A stretch of 64,000 bases of DNA from Enterobacter wuhouensis (GTDB lineage: Bacteria; Pseudomonadota; Gammaproteobacteria; Enterobacterales; Enterobacteriaceae): positions 434,001 to 498,000 of the forward strand of contig NZ_SJOO01000002.1 in NCBI RefSeq assembly GCF_004331265.1. Reading direction: 5' to 3'. Positions 7,853 to 17,080 of the stretch are shown piece after piece. The position numbers and the translations under genes were made by a program. Positions within the stretch are counted from its first letter, which is position 1. Each line of letters begins with the position of its first letter. The notes under the pieces were generated by a model, which ran no database searches, was not told where the DNA came from, and worked only from the letters and a program-made list of their open reading frames with translations.

Positions 7853-8878
7853 TTATTTCCCCGCATGCCAAATCTTCTCCGCATACCGCCCAATCACCGC
7901 CAGCGACGCCGCCAGGATCAGGAAAAACACCACTTTGTTCATCCCGTCCCAGAAGTATTCGAAGTAGCGCGTATAGAGGTTAACGGCGAGGAACGTCAGG
8001 CCAAAACCGCGCAGCATCCCGTCGTCGGTTCTCAGGCTGATGTAAATGCAGAGCACCGCCGCCACGGCGAACAGCAGTGCCCACGGCAGGAGTGAGGCCC
8101 GCGTGACGCTGTACCAGCTGTCGATATCGTAATTGCCGAAAATCGACATGATCCACAGGGCCACAAACAGATACGTCAGCCCCATGGCTTTGCTGGTGGC
8201 ATAGAGATGCCGCGCCTGCAGCACTGCACGCAACACCCGGCACAGCGCCAGCAGCGCGCCGCCGAAGAAGATAAACCGCACCGGGTAGTTCATCCCCAGC
8301 CAGTACGCGCCCCAGCCGGACATGTAGCCCGTCTCTGCGCCAAACCAGTTGCCGAGCGAGAGCAGGAAAAACAGCCACACCAGCCCCGAACGGCCAAAGA
8401 AGCCCACCAGCCCGTAGATCGCGCATCCGGCCAGGAACAGCGGCGCAACGTGACCGCTGCCGTTATCGAGCCGCTCGCCAAGCTGCCAGAGCGCAATGGC
8501 GGTAAAGAGCACGCCGAGGAACAGAATCGCCTCGGTACTGTAGTGCCACCAGGTTTCCCGCCGCTGTCGGCTGAATCCCCACAGGTAAAACAGCACCGCA
8601 ATCACCGCAGGCAGGCCGATGCGGGCGAGAGAAGAAAAAGCGAAGAATTCGATGATGCGCGCCATCAGCTCGCTGTCGGAGAACAGGCTGCCGATGGCGA
8701 TAATGACGCAGGCCAGCGCCGTCCAGAAGGCATAACGGCTGAGGCGCTGCCAGTCCATGGTGACGCGGCGTAAGGTTCCGGCAAGGCGCTGGTGCTCGTC
8801 GGCGGTTAATGCGCCCTCCTGCTCCCACTCGGTGAGCGCGCGGCGCAGGAGGCGTTCCTGTTTGCGGGTGACGTTCAT
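7853..8878 (-). CDS. DUF2157-family inner membrane protein
   Basis: A 341-residue protein. The N-terminal ~45 residues are soluble (MNVTRKQERLLRRALTEWEQEGALTADEHQRLAGTL), the start of DUF2157, followed by about nine or ten hydrophobic helices (for example YAFWTALACVIIAIGSLF, SGLVWLFFLLSLGNW, VVFFLILAASLAVIGRYA). No catalytic motif is visible and the family function is unknown. The ATG at 8878 overlaps the regulator stop in an ATGA arrangement, indicating one transcript. The frame is open 113 codons further upstream, but that part is antisense-quality sequence inside the regulator and was not used. Confidence 0.8.
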   Translation of the reverse strand: MNVTRKQERLLRRALTEWEQEGALTADEHQRLAGTLRRVTMDWQRLSRYAFWTALACVIIAIGSLFSDSELMARIIEFFAFSSLARIGLPAVIAVLFYLWGFSRQRRETWWHYSTEAILFLGVLFTAIALWQLGERLDNGSGHVAPLFLAGCAIYGLVGFFGRSGLVWLFFLLSLGNWFGAETGYMSGWGAYWLGMNYPVRFIFFGGALLALCRVLRAVLQARHLYATSKAMGLTYLFVALWIMSIFGNYDIDSWYSVTRASLLPWALLFAVAAVLCIYISLRTDDGMLRGFGLTFLAVNLYTRYFEYFWDGMNKVVFFLILAASLAVIGRYAEKIWHAGK

Positions 8879-9744
8879 TTTACCTGCTCCGCCAGCCATT
8901 CCATCGCCCTCTCCCCCGCTTCGTCCACCGGCAGATACACCAGCAGCCGCGATCCGTTTCGCGGCGCGGAGTACCAGTACATCTGCTGCAGCGTAAAATC
9001 CCCCAGCTCGGGATGGGTAAACAGCTTGAGCTGGTTCTCCACGCCGCGCACGTCGTTGCGCTGGTGCCACAGGGTTTTGAACTCTTCGGACACGGCAAAG
9101 AAGCGCGCCAGCTTCGCTTCCCACAGCGGGTCGCCCCGGTGCTCGGCCATCGCCGCGCGGAAGTAGGAGACAAATATCGGCAGCACGTCGTCGCGCCTGC
9201 CGAGCCGCGCGCGCCACGCCGGGTGGGTGAGGAACAGGTAAATACAGTTGCGGTCTTCCGGCGGGATCTCATTGAAATCGACGCCCATCAGGTGCCCAAA
9301 GCTGTCGTTCCACGCCACGATGTCGAAGTTCGGCTTCTGGATGCTGGCAGGCTTCGGCATCAGCGTGTCGAGCAGGCGGCGCGTGCCTTCGCTGATGCCC
9401 TCGCAGCAGACCGCCTGCGGCGCTTCGCCCGGCGGCAGACCGGCGAGCACGAAAACGTGTCGCGCTTCGGTCGGGGTGCACTGCAAGGCTTTCGCCACGG
9501 CCGCCATCACCGCGCTGGACGGATTGACGTCCCTGCCCTGCTCAAGCCAGGTATACCAGGTCACGCCCACGTCAGCGAGCATCGCCACCTCTTCGCGGCG
9601 CAGGCCCGGCGTGCGTCGGCGCCCGCTGCGCGGCAGGCCGAGACGCTGCGGATCGAGGCTTTCACGGCGGGCGCGCAAAAATGCGCCGAGCTGTTTTCGC
9701 GTGTCATCCTGAAGTGAGACGACGGGTTCAGACATCAAGGCCAT
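8875..9744 (-). CDS. XRE-family regulator with MmyB-like ligand-binding domain
   Basis: A 289-residue transcription factor. The N-terminal HTH contains LGAFLRARRESLDPQRLGLP and TPGLRREEVAMLADVGVTWYTWLEQGRDVNPS (residues ~18-75), the hallmark of actinobacterial and proteobacterial MmyB-type regulators. The C-terminal ~180 residues are the MmyB-like PAS-related domain (FDIVAWNDSFGHLMG, YLFLTHPAWR, LFTHPELGDFTLQQMYW). GGGGGA precedes the ATG at 9744. It is divergent from an efflux pump over a 107-bp region with two perfect inverted repeats, so it probably controls that pump and itself. It shares a transcript with the DUF2157 gene. Confidence 0.88.
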   Translation of the reverse strand: MALMSEPVVSLQDDTRKQLGAFLRARRESLDPQRLGLPRSGRRRTPGLRREEVAMLADVGVTWYTWLEQGRDVNPSSAVMAAVAKALQCTPTEARHVFVLAGLPPGEAPQAVCCEGISEGTRRLLDTLMPKPASIQKPNFDIVAWNDSFGHLMGVDFNEIPPEDRNCIYLFLTHPAWRARLGRRDDVLPIFVSYFRAAMAEHRGDPLWEAKLARFFAVSEEFKTLWHQRNDVRGVENQLKLFTHPELGDFTLQQMYWYSAPRNGSRLLVYLPVDEAGERAMEWLAEQVK

Positions 9745-9768
9745 AAATCCCCCTGCATGGTAGTGCCA

Positions 9769-9794
9769 GTACCAGTATAAGTAAGAACTGGTAC
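9769..9794. promoter_or_regulatory. Inverted repeat GTACCAGT-N10-ACTGGTAC in the divergent promoter
   Basis: Perfect 8-bp arms (9769-9776 and 9787-9794), centre-to-centre about 18 bp, lie directly upstream of the MmyB-type regulator gene. This is a strong candidate operator for that regulator. Confidence 0.6.
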
Positions 9795-9800
9795 CCGTTT

Positions 9801-9830
9801 ATCAGATGGTTGATGCTACGACCATCTGAT
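9801..9830. promoter_or_regulatory. Inverted repeat ATCAGATGGT-N10-ACCATCTGAT upstream of the efflux pump
   Basis: Perfect 10-bp arms separated by 10 bp, ending 21 bp before the transporter ATG at 9852. Its sequence differs from the neighbouring repeat at 9769. It could be a second operator or a 5'-UTR stem-loop; arm and spacer lengths fit a dimeric regulator. Confidence 0.55.
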
Positions 9831-9851
9831 GAATGACGCAATGGAGATCCC

Positions 9852-11288
9852 ATGAATACGTCAGTTGTTTCACCGGGCCGCGCTGGCCTGATATTGCTGT
9901 TAACCGGCCAGATGCTGCCGCTGATTGATACCTCAATTACCAACGTCGCGCTGGACTCCATCACCCACTCTTTACACGCTACGGCGACCGAACTGGAGCT
10001 GATCGTCGCGCTCTACGGCGTGGCCTTCGCCGTCTGCCTGGCGCTCGGCAGCAAGCTGGGGGATAACTTTGGCCGCCGTCGCCTGTTTATGTGGGGCGTG
10101 GCGAGCTTTGGCCTGGCCTCGCTGCTGTGCGGCATGGCGGGAAACATCGAACAGCTGCTGGCCGCGCGCATCGTTCAGGGCGCGGGCGCGGCGCTGATCA
10201 TGCCGCAAATTCTCGCGACGCTGCACGTGACGTTAAAAGGCACGGCGCACGCCAAAGCCATCAGCCTGTTCGGCGGCATCGGCGGGATTGCGTTCATCGT
10301 CGGCCAGATGGGCGGCGGCTGGCTGGTATCGGCGGATATCGCCGGGCTGGGCTGGCGTAACGCCTTCTTTATCAACGTGCCGATTTGTCTGGTGGTGCTG
10401 GCGCTGAGCCGCCGCTACGTGCCGGAGACCCGTCGCGATACGCCATCGCGCATCGACTGGCCGGGTACGGCTCTGCTGGCGATGATTCTCTGCTGCCTGC
10501 TGTTCCCGATGGCGCTTGGCCCGCAGTGGCACTGGTCATGGCCGCTGAAGGCTGCGCTGCTGGCCATTATTCCACTGGCATATTTAATGGTGCTAAACGC
10601 GCGTAAAAAAGAGCGTGAAGATGCGCACCCGCTGATCCCGCCGCGTCTTATGCAGCTCAACAGCATCCGTTTTGGCGTGCTGATCGCGATGCTCTTTTTC
10701 AGCGTCTGGTCCGGGTTTATGTTCTGCATGGCGCTGACCATGCAGACCGGCCTTGGCATGGCGCCGTGGCAGTCCGGAAACAGCTTCATCGCCCTCGGAG
10801 TGACCTACTTTATCTCCGCGTGGTTCGCGCCGCGCCTGATTGCCCGCTACAGCACCAGCACCATTCTGCTCACCGGGCTGGCGATCCAGATTGTCGGCCT
10901 GCTGGCGCTGGTTGCCACCTTCCGCACGTGGGGCATGAACAACACCGCGCTGACGCTGGCACCCGCGACCGGGCTGGTCGGCTACGGGCAGGCGCTGATT
11001 GTGAACAGCTTCTACCGCATCGGGATGCGCGATATCAAGCCCGACGACGCGGGTGCCGCAAGCGCCATTCTCAGCACGCTGCAGCAGGCCGCGCTGGGGC
11101 TGGGTCCGGCCATTTTTGGCGCGATTCTGCTGCACGCGCTGCAAAACCATCACGGGGACTACACCCAGGCGGTTAACGTTTTCCTGACGGTAGAAACTGC
11201 GATGATGGTCGCGCTGGCGCTGGCGACGCTGCGCATGCGCCATCGCCTCTGTTTACCGGTGGTAAAGGTTTGCCAGGCCACCAAATAA
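9852..11288 (+). CDS. MFS drug:H+ antiporter, DHA2 (14-helix) family
   Basis: A 478-residue inner-membrane transporter of the EmrB/QacA (DHA2) group. TM1 carries LLLTGQMLPLIDTSITNVALDSI, with the conserved D-x-(T/S)-I-x-N-V-A. Motif A between TM2 and TM3 reads GSKLGDNFGRRRLFMWG, and motif C-like sequence is AGAALIMPQILATL. About 14 hydrophobic helices can be counted. It probably extrudes a toxic compound sensed by the divergent MmyB-type regulator; the substrate is unknown. GGAG precedes the ATG. There is no membrane-fusion partner (EmrA type) next to it. Confidence 0.9.
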   Translation: MNTSVVSPGRAGLILLLTGQMLPLIDTSITNVALDSITHSLHATATELELIVALYGVAFAVCLALGSKLGDNFGRRRLFMWGVASFGLASLLCGMAGNIEQLLAARIVQGAGAALIMPQILATLHVTLKGTAHAKAISLFGGIGGIAFIVGQMGGGWLVSADIAGLGWRNAFFINVPICLVVLALSRRYVPETRRDTPSRIDWPGTALLAMILCCLLFPMALGPQWHWSWPLKAALLAIIPLAYLMVLNARKKEREDAHPLIPPRLMQLNSIRFGVLIAMLFFSVWSGFMFCMALTMQTGLGMAPWQSGNSFIALGVTYFISAWFAPRLIARYSTSTILLTGLAIQIVGLLALVATFRTWGMNNTALTLAPATGLVGYGQALIVNSFYRIGMRDIKPDDAGAASAILSTLQQAALGLGPAIFGAILLHALQNHHGDYTQAVNVFLTVETAMMVALALATLRMRHRLCLPVVKVCQATK

Positions 11289-11353
11289 GCCTGTGAATTT
11301 GCATAATTAATCCGCAGCCGCCATTATGGGGCTGCATCAATACAGGAGACGTT

Positions 11354-12598
11354 ATGCAGGAATTAATTGCTCAGGTTGAAGAGTTAGGGATTGAAATTAA
11401 TCACACCACCTCTTTAGTGATTATCTTTGGTATTATTTTTCTTACCGCCATCATCGTTCATTTTATTCTGCACAAAGTGGTGCTCCGCGCCTTTGAAAAG
11501 CGCGCGCGGGCAAGCAGCCATTTGTGGCTGCAGATCATTACCGAGAATAAATTATTTCACCGCGTGGCCTTTACCCTGCAGGGGATAATCGTCAACGTTC
11601 AGGCGGTTCTGTGGCTGCAAAAAGGCAGCGAAGCGGCGGAAATACTCACTACCTGCGCGAAGCTGTGGGTAATGGTCTATGCCCTGCTCTCCTTCTTCTC
11701 GCTGCTGGACGTGATATTTAATCTGTCGCAAAAGATGGCCACCGCGTCCCAGCTGCCGCTGAAGGGGATCTTCCAGGGCGTTAAGCTGGTGAGCGCCATC
11801 CTGGTGGGGATTTTGATTATCTCCCTGCTGATCGGCCAGTCACCGGCGATCCTGATTAGCGGCCTGGGTGCGATGGCCGCCGTGCTGATGCTGGTCTTTA
11901 AAGATCCGATACTCGGACTGGTGGCGGGCATTCAGCTTTCCGCCAACGACATGCTCAAGCTCGGCGACTGGCTGGAGATGCCGAAGTACGGCGCCAACGG
12001 CACGGTGACCGACATCGGCCTGACCACCGTCAAGGTGCGCAACTTCGATAACACCATCACCACCATTCCGACGTGGGCGCTGGTGTCCGACGCCTTTATC
12101 AACTGGAGCGGCATGTCGGCTTCCGGCGGTCGACGCATCAAGCGCAGCCTGAATATCGACACCACCAGCATTCATTTTCTCGACGAGCAGGAGCAGCAGA
12201 AGCTGATACAGGCGAGGCTGCTGAAGCCGTATCTGGCCGCGCGACACGAGGAAATTACCCTCTGGAATCAGGAGAACGGTGAAGGGGAATCGGTATTAAA
12301 CCTGCGCAAGATGACCAATATCGGCACCTTCCGCGCCTACCTGAATGAATATCTGCGCAACCACCCGCGCATTCGCAAAGATATGACGCTGATGGTGCGC
12401 CAGCTCGCGCCGGACGCTAACGGCCTGCCGATTGAAATATACGCCTTCACCAACACGGTGATCTGGGCGGAATATGAGGAGATTCAGGCGGATATTTTCG
12501 ACCATATTTACGCGGTGGTGGATGAATTTGGTCTGCGCATTCACCAGTCGCCGACCGGGAACGATATTCGCTCCCTGGCGGGCGCACTCGTTAAATAA
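11354..12598 (+). CDS. ybdG: YbdG, mechanosensitive channel of miniconductance (MscS family)
   Basis: A 414-residue MscS-like channel (E. coli YbdG is 415). An N-terminal set of about five TM helices leads to the pore-lining segment [36 protein letters not shown] (around residues 150-185) and the MscS beta domain with [36 protein letters not shown]. It protects against hypo-osmotic shock. CAGGAGA precedes the ATG. It ends exactly where the convergent lacI-like gene ends (12598/12599), with no intergenic space. pheP-ybdG-nfsB synteny with E. coli is preserved, except for the inserted sugar operon and pump. Confidence 0.95.
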   Translation: MQELIAQVEELGIEINHTTSLVIIFGIIFLTAIIVHFILHKVVLRAFEKRARASSHLWLQIITENKLFHRVAFTLQGIIVNVQAVLWLQKGSEAAEILTTCAKLWVMVYALLSFFSLLDVIFNLSQKMATASQLPLKGIFQGVKLVSAILVGILIISLLIGQSPAILISGLGAMAAVLMLVFKDPILGLVAGIQLSANDMLKLGDWLEMPKYGANGTVTDIGLTTVKVRNFDNTITTIPTWALVSDAFINWSGMSASGGRRIKRSLNIDTTSIHFLDEQEQQKLIQARLLKPYLAARHEEITLWNQENGEGESVLNLRKMTNIGTFRAYLNEYLRNHPRIRKDMTLMVRQLAPDANGLPIEIYAFTNTVIWAEYEEIQADIFDHIYAVVDEFGLRIHQSPTGNDIRSLAGALVK

Positions 12599-13570
12599 TC
12601 AGGCGCTGGCGCGGGAAATATAGCGCCAGTCCATCATCACCCTTTCCGTAGGCGCATCCGGGTTGTCGATTTTATTCATTAACAAATCGACCGCCTTGCG
12701 CCCGATATCCCGCGAAGGCTGCTCAATGGTGGTGAGCGAAATCATGTCCGCCAGCTCCGTGCCGTCAAACCCCACGACCGAAATATCCTCCGGCACCCGC
12801 AGCCCCGCCTGCTGAATGGCGCGCAGCGCGCCTGCGGCCAGGGTATCGGACACCGCAAAGACCGCGTCCGGCGGGTTCTCTTTCAGCAGGTTTTGCATCG
12901 CGGCCATCCCGGCGCGCGAGCTGAGATCGCTGGCGTATTCCACCGCCTGATAGTCCAGGTCCTTCAGGTGGATCACGCTCTTGTAGCCGCGCTCGCGCAG
13001 GCGGGCATATTTATAGCTGAGGTCGTGGTTTATCATCGCGATACGCGTGCGCCCGCTTTCAGCCAGCTGGCTGACGGCGTGCTGCGAGGCGTCGACGTCG
13101 TTAATCCCCACGCAGGAGACCGCGCCCGCATCGGCGTATTCGGCGCACTGTACCCACGGCGCGGCACCAATCAGCGCGGCCAGTTCCGGCAGCTTCGAGA
13201 AGGCGTCCATGGTGATAATGCCGTCGACGATTTTGCCCGACAGCAGGCTTAAGCCCGAGCGGGAGCGCTCGATGTCCGAGCCGGAGTTGCATAGCAGGAT
13301 GCGGTAGCCGTTTTTCTCCGCCTCTTCTTCAATGCCCTTCACCACCTCGGCGCAGAACGGGTTGGCGATGTTGGAGACCATTACCAGGATCATATAGCTG
13401 CGGGCGGTGCGCAGCTGGCGCGCCAGCAGGTTCGGCTGGTAGTTGCTCTCCTGGATCGCCTGCAGAACGCGCTCGCGGTTTTTCGCCTTCACGGTGTCGC
13501 TGTTGTTGAGCACGCGGGAGACCGTCGCCACGGAGACTCCGGCGAGCTGAGCGATTTTCTGAATAGACAT
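12599..13570 (-). CDS. LacI/GalR-family repressor of the adjacent carbohydrate operon
   Basis: A 323-residue LacI-type regulator. The N-terminal HTH MSIQKIAQLAGVSVATVSRVLN is followed by the hinge and a periplasmic-binding-protein-like ligand core (MILVMVSNIANPFCAEVVKGIEEEAEKNGY, DAVFAVSDTLAAGALRA, ISVVGFDGTELADM). It is the last gene of the minus-strand cluster, separated from the dehydrogenase by a terminator-like hairpin, so it probably has its own promoter. Its likely operators are the two GTAATCGATTAC palindromes at the transporter promoter. The inducer is unknown, presumably a sugar or derivative. Confidence 0.9.
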   Translation of the reverse strand: MSIQKIAQLAGVSVATVSRVLNNSDTVKAKNRERVLQAIQESNYQPNLLARQLRTARSYMILVMVSNIANPFCAEVVKGIEEEAEKNGYRILLCNSGSDIERSRSGLSLLSGKIVDGIITMDAFSKLPELAALIGAAPWVQCAEYADAGAVSCVGINDVDASQHAVSQLAESGRTRIAMINHDLSYKYARLRERGYKSVIHLKDLDYQAVEYASDLSSRAGMAAMQNLLKENPPDAVFAVSDTLAAGALRAIQQAGLRVPEDISVVGFDGTELADMISLTTIEQPSRDIGRKAVDLLMNKIDNPDAPTERVMMDWRYISRASA

Positions 13571-13611
13571 AGCGACGACACATCCTGCGGTTAGCGTTTT
13601 GTGCAGGCTAC

Positions 13612-13642
13612 CATAAAACGGTTGCCCGGCGAACCGGGCAAC
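13612..13642 (-). terminator. Rho-independent terminator after the dehydrogenase gene
   Basis: On the minus strand a 9-bp GC-rich stem (GTTGCCCGG/CCGGGCAAC, loop TTCG) is followed by CGTTTTAT. It separates the carbohydrate operon from the repressor gene. Confidence 0.75.
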
Positions 13643-13645
13643 GCG

Positions 13646-14788
13646 TCAATACGCCACGCGCACCCAGCGCTGCTGCTGATGGCTTTTCACTATCGCATCA
13701 ATGATATACATCACGTTCGCGCCGTCGTGGAAGGTCGCAAACGGCGGTTTATCCGCCATCGCCCCCGCCTGAACGGCGCGGTAGAACTGCGCCATCATAT
13801 TTTTAAACGCGTCCGGCCAGCCTTCGATATGCCCACCGGGGAAGTGGGCGCTGTCGGCCACGTCAGGGTTCATCAGGCCCGGATCGTCGGTGAGCGTCTG
13901 GTTGGCCTGCGCGCGATGCCCGATCCACAGCCGCTGCGGGATCTCCTGATCCCACGCCACCGACCGCTCGCTGCCGTTGATCTCAAACGTCAGGCGATTT
14001 TTGCGCCCCGCGCTCACCTGCGAGACGCTAAAGCTGCCCCTGCTGCCGTCGTCGAAGCGGAACAGCACCGAGCCGAAGTCTTCGGTGGTGACCGGCCTGT
14101 CTTCATACTGCGCGTGCGCATCGTGGGTAAAAGTCTGATTGCCCGACACGCTGGCTTTGCGCGTCGGCCAGACGATGGCGAGATCGGCCATCACCTCGGT
14201 TATGCGTCGCCCGGTGACGAACTGCACCGTGTCGCACCAGTGGGAGCCGATATCCGCCACCGCGCGCGATGCGCCGCCGAGCGCGGCATCCACCCGCCAG
14301 TTGTAGTCGGTTTCCAGCAGCATCCAGTCCTGCAGGTAGCTGCCGTGCGCGGCGAACAGCCGCCCGACGCTGCCCGCGCGCATCATGCTCGCCGCCTGGC
14401 GCACCATCGCAAACTGGCGATAGACAAAGCTCACGCCGTGCACCACGCCTGCCTGCTCCGCCAGCGCCACCAGCTCGCGCGCCTCGTCCGGAGTCATGCA
14501 CAGCGGCTTTTCGGAAAACACGTGCTTGCCCGCGCGCAGGATCTTGCGGTTAATTTCCGCGTGCAGATGGTTCGGCGTGCAGTTGTGCACCACGTGCAGA
14601 TCGGGATGTGCGAGCAGTTCCTCCACGCTGCCGTACGCGTGCGGCACGTTAAGCTGGCGCGCTTTTTCTTGCGCCTGAGTAAGGGTTCCGTCGCACAGGG
14701 CAACCACCTGCACAAAACCTAGGCGCCTAAGCGCCTCGATATGCGCCGGGCCGATAAACCCGCTGCCGATAATCCCGACGTTAATCAT
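13646..14788 (-). CDS. Gfo/Idh/MocA-family NAD(P)-dependent sugar dehydrogenase
   Basis: A 380-residue oxidoreductase. The Rossmann motif is near the start (INVGIIGSGFIGPAHIEALRRLG), the substrate-binding EKP motif is in HVFSEKPLCMTPDEA (~97-110), and the D-x-x-x-H catalytic region is in VADIGSHWCDTVQFVTG (~180-195). Family members oxidise cyclic polyols, glucosides or sugar acids. The start at 14788 gives the canonical N-terminus and overlaps the upstream isomerase by 8 bp; the frame extends upstream only into that gene. With its neighbours it suggests a keto-sugar or keto-glycoside route. Confidence 0.9.
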   Translation of the reverse strand: MINVGIIGSGFIGPAHIEALRRLGFVQVVALCDGTLTQAQEKARQLNVPHAYGSVEELLAHPDLHVVHNCTPNHLHAEINRKILRAGKHVFSEKPLCMTPDEARELVALAEQAGVVHGVSFVYRQFAMVRQAASMMRAGSVGRLFAAHGSYLQDWMLLETDYNWRVDAALGGASRAVADIGSHWCDTVQFVTGRRITEVMADLAIVWPTRKASVSGNQTFTHDAHAQYEDRPVTTEDFGSVLFRFDDGSRGSFSVSQVSAGRKNRLTFEINGSERSVAWDQEIPQRLWIGHRAQANQTLTDDPGLMNPDVADSAHFPGGHIEGWPDAFKNMMAQFYRAVQAGAMADKPPFATFHDGANVMYIIDAIVKSHQQQRWVRVAY

Positions 14789-15806
14789 GGCTGCCTCCCG
14801 CCGCGAAGTCGTCAAACGCGCGCCCGGAGACCGGGATGATATGGCGGCGGATAAACTCGCTGCCCTCACTGGCGCCGGCTTCGCCGTCCTTTAGGCAGCA
14901 CTCCCACTCCAGCACCGCCCAGCCGTCGTAGTCGTACTGGGTCAGCCTGCTGAAAATGCCCTTAAAGTCGATCTGCCCGTCGCCGAGCGATCGGAAGCGC
15001 CCGGCGCGGTTGATCCACGGCTGGTAGCCGCCGTACGCGCCGCTGCGCCCGTTGGCCCTGAACTCGGCATCCTTCACGTGGAACGCCTTGATGCGCGCGT
15101 GGTAGATGTCGATAAAGGTCAGGTAGTCCATCTGCTGCAATAGCATATGGCTCGGATCAAAGAGAATGTTGCAGCGCGGATGGTTATCCACCAGCGCCAG
15201 AAAACGCTCGAAGGTCACGCCGTCGTGCAGATCCTCCCCGGGATGCAGCTCAAAGCAGACGTCCACGCCCTGCTCGTCGAACGCGTCCAGAATCGGCCGC
15301 CAGCGGTTTGCCAGTGCCTGGAACGCTTCCTGAAAACGCTGCTCGTTGTGCGGCGGCCACGGGTAGAAGAACGGCCACGCCAGCGAGCCTGAGAAGGTGG
15401 CGTGCGCTTTCAGGCCTAACCTGGCCGAGGCAGCCGCCGCCTGCGTCAGCTTCTCCGTCGCCCACGCCCGTCGCGCCGCATCGTTGCCGCGCACGGCGGC
15501 GGGCGCGAAGTGGTCAAACGCGTCGCTGTAAATCTCATTCACGGCGACAAGCTGCCCCTCCAGATGGGTCGACAGCTCGCTGATGACCAGCCCGCGCGCG
15601 GCCAGCTTGCCGGTGATTTCATCACAGTAGCTCTGGCTCTCGGCCGCCTTCGCCACATCAAAAATGTGCGGATGGTTGCAGGGGATCTGCACCGCTTTAT
15701 AGCCCTTCCCGGCTGCCCACCCGGCCAGCCCGTCGAGGGTGTTGAACGGCGCTTCTGCACCGATAAACTGCGACAGAAAAATGCCGGGTCCTTTCATCGT
15801 CCTCAT
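14781..15806 (-). CDS. Sugar phosphate isomerase/epimerase-like TIM barrel (AP endonuclease 2 family)
   Basis: A 341-residue TIM-barrel protein of the xylose-isomerase-like fold. Metal-ligand segments are in order: VCFELHPGED (Glu), NILFDPSHMLL (Asp, His), IKAFHVKDAEF (His, Asp) and AVLEWECC (Glu). Family members isomerise, epimerise or dehydrate sugars and keto-sugars; YcjR and IolE/IolI are examples. GGAGG sits 4 bp before the ATG at 15806. It is the second gene of the operon (transporter, this gene, dehydrogenase), 15 bp after the transporter stop. The exact reaction cannot be read from the sequence. Confidence 0.88.
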   Translation of the reverse strand: MRTMKGPGIFLSQFIGAEAPFNTLDGLAGWAAGKGYKAVQIPCNHPHIFDVAKAAESQSYCDEITGKLAARGLVISELSTHLEGQLVAVNEIYSDAFDHFAPAAVRGNDAARRAWATEKLTQAAAASARLGLKAHATFSGSLAWPFFYPWPPHNEQRFQEAFQALANRWRPILDAFDEQGVDVCFELHPGEDLHDGVTFERFLALVDNHPRCNILFDPSHMLLQQMDYLTFIDIYHARIKAFHVKDAEFRANGRSGAYGGYQPWINRAGRFRSLGDGQIDFKGIFSRLTQYDYDGWAVLEWECCLKDGEAGASEGSEFIRRHIIPVSGRAFDDFAAGGSHD

Positions 15807-15821
15807 ACCACCTCCTGAACG

Positions 15822-17060
15822 TTACGCCTTGTCATCGTCATACTTAAACGTGAGAAGGAAAATCAGCGCGATCGCCGCGGCAGCCACCGCCGGGATCCAC
15901 CAGAATGTCACCCACGCCTGCGGCACGGTTTGCCCCGCCACCAGACGGTTATAGAGCGCGCCGGAAATCTGCGAGCCGAGCAGCATGCCGATGCCGTAGG
16001 TGAACATCACGATCATGCTCTGCGCCTGGCCCTTCACCTTTTCGCCCGCCACGCGGTCGGTATAGATAAAGCCCACCACAAAGAAGAAGTCATAGCACAC
16101 GCCGTGCAGCAGGATGCCGATATAGAGCAGGAAGCGCCCCTCCTCGCTCACGCCCAGCGCGAACATGGCGTAACGCACGAACCACGCCAGCATGCCGATC
16201 AGCAGCATGTATTTCACGCCCAGGCGGCGGAACAGCAGCGGAATGACCAGCATGAAGAAGATTTCCGACATCTGCCCGAAGGACATGGCGGTACTGACGT
16301 CGGCAATGCCGGCATCCGCCAGGTATGAGGCGGTGTAGGCGTAATAGGTGCCGAGCGGAACGGAGATCAGCATCGCGCAGACGGAAAAGACGAAGAAGTG
16401 GCGGGTTTTGAGCAGCGCGAAGGCATCCGCGCAGAACAGATCGCGCACCTTTACCGGCAGCCCCTTCGCCGGAGCAGGCGTGTGCGGCAGCGTCAGGCTG
16501 TAGAGCGCCAGCAGCACGGAGCTGGCCGCCGCCACCTGGAAGATGGTGACGCTGGACGCCACGCCGGTCACGCCGATGAAAATGCCCGCCACGATCCAGC
16601 CGATGGTCCCAAAGACGCGCACCACAGGGAAGGTCTTATCGACGTTCGCCAGGCTGTGAAACGCGATGTTGTTGGTCAGCGCCAGCGTCGGCATGTAGCA
16701 GAGCGTGTAGCCAAACAGCAGGCCGATGAGCAATGCGCCGTTTTCAGCAACGAGCGCCCCCGGCACAAACCAGAGGATCGCCGCGCCCGCCAGATGCATC
16801 ACCGCCATCACCTTCTGCGAGGCGAAGAAGCGGTCCACCAGCATCCCGAGCACGAACGGCGAGAGAATAGACGCGATTGGCCCTGCGGAAAACGCGTCGC
16901 CAATCAGCAGAGACATGTTGTGCTGGGTCATCACCAGGCCGAGCGTGACCGACCAGCTACCCCAGATAAAAAACTGCAGAAACATCATCAGCGACAGACG
17001 CGGAACCAGCATCCGGTGCTGTGCTATCGCCTTTCCACTACTTTCAGTTGTTGACACCAT
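15822..17060 (-). CDS. Nucleoside/sugar:H+ symporter-like MFS transporter (NHS family)
   Basis: A 412-residue 12-helix transporter of the NupG/XapB/YegT family, recognised by RLSLMMFLQFFIWGSWSVTLG in TM1, a central loop (TLPHTPAPAKGLPVKVRDLF) and paired six-helix halves. It is the first gene of the LacI-controlled operon and probably imports its substrate, a nucleoside-like or glycoside sugar. The ATG at 17060 has GTGAGG upstream; a GTG four codons earlier is an alternative. The two operators lie 21 and 53 bp upstream of the start. Confidence 0.87.
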   Translation of the reverse strand: MVSTTESSGKAIAQHRMLVPRLSLMMFLQFFIWGSWSVTLGLVMTQHNMSLLIGDAFSAGPIASILSPFVLGMLVDRFFASQKVMAVMHLAGAAILWFVPGALVAENGALLIGLLFGYTLCYMPTLALTNNIAFHSLANVDKTFPVVRVFGTIGWIVAGIFIGVTGVASSVTIFQVAAASSVLLALYSLTLPHTPAPAKGLPVKVRDLFCADAFALLKTRHFFVFSVCAMLISVPLGTYYAYTASYLADAGIADVSTAMSFGQMSEIFFMLVIPLLFRRLGVKYMLLIGMLAWFVRYAMFALGVSEEGRFLLYIGILLHGVCYDFFFVVGFIYTDRVAGEKVKGQAQSMIVMFTYGIGMLLGSQISGALYNRLVAGQTVPQAWVTFWWIPAVAAAAIALIFLLTFKYDDDKA

Positions 17061-17080
17061 GATGAGCCTCACCCAGAAAA

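Noticed and set aside
8879..9217. A 113-codon N-terminal extension of the DUF2157 protein
   Set aside because: It lies wholly within the regulator gene in another frame and lacks family similarity; the ATG at 8878 overlapping the regulator stop is a natural start.
13601..14722. A 373-codon plus-strand open frame
   Set aside because: It is antisense to a dehydrogenase with clear family motifs, with composition typical of a shadow frame in GC-rich DNA. Similar shadows occur at 20982-22085, 37233-38318 and 54094-55161.
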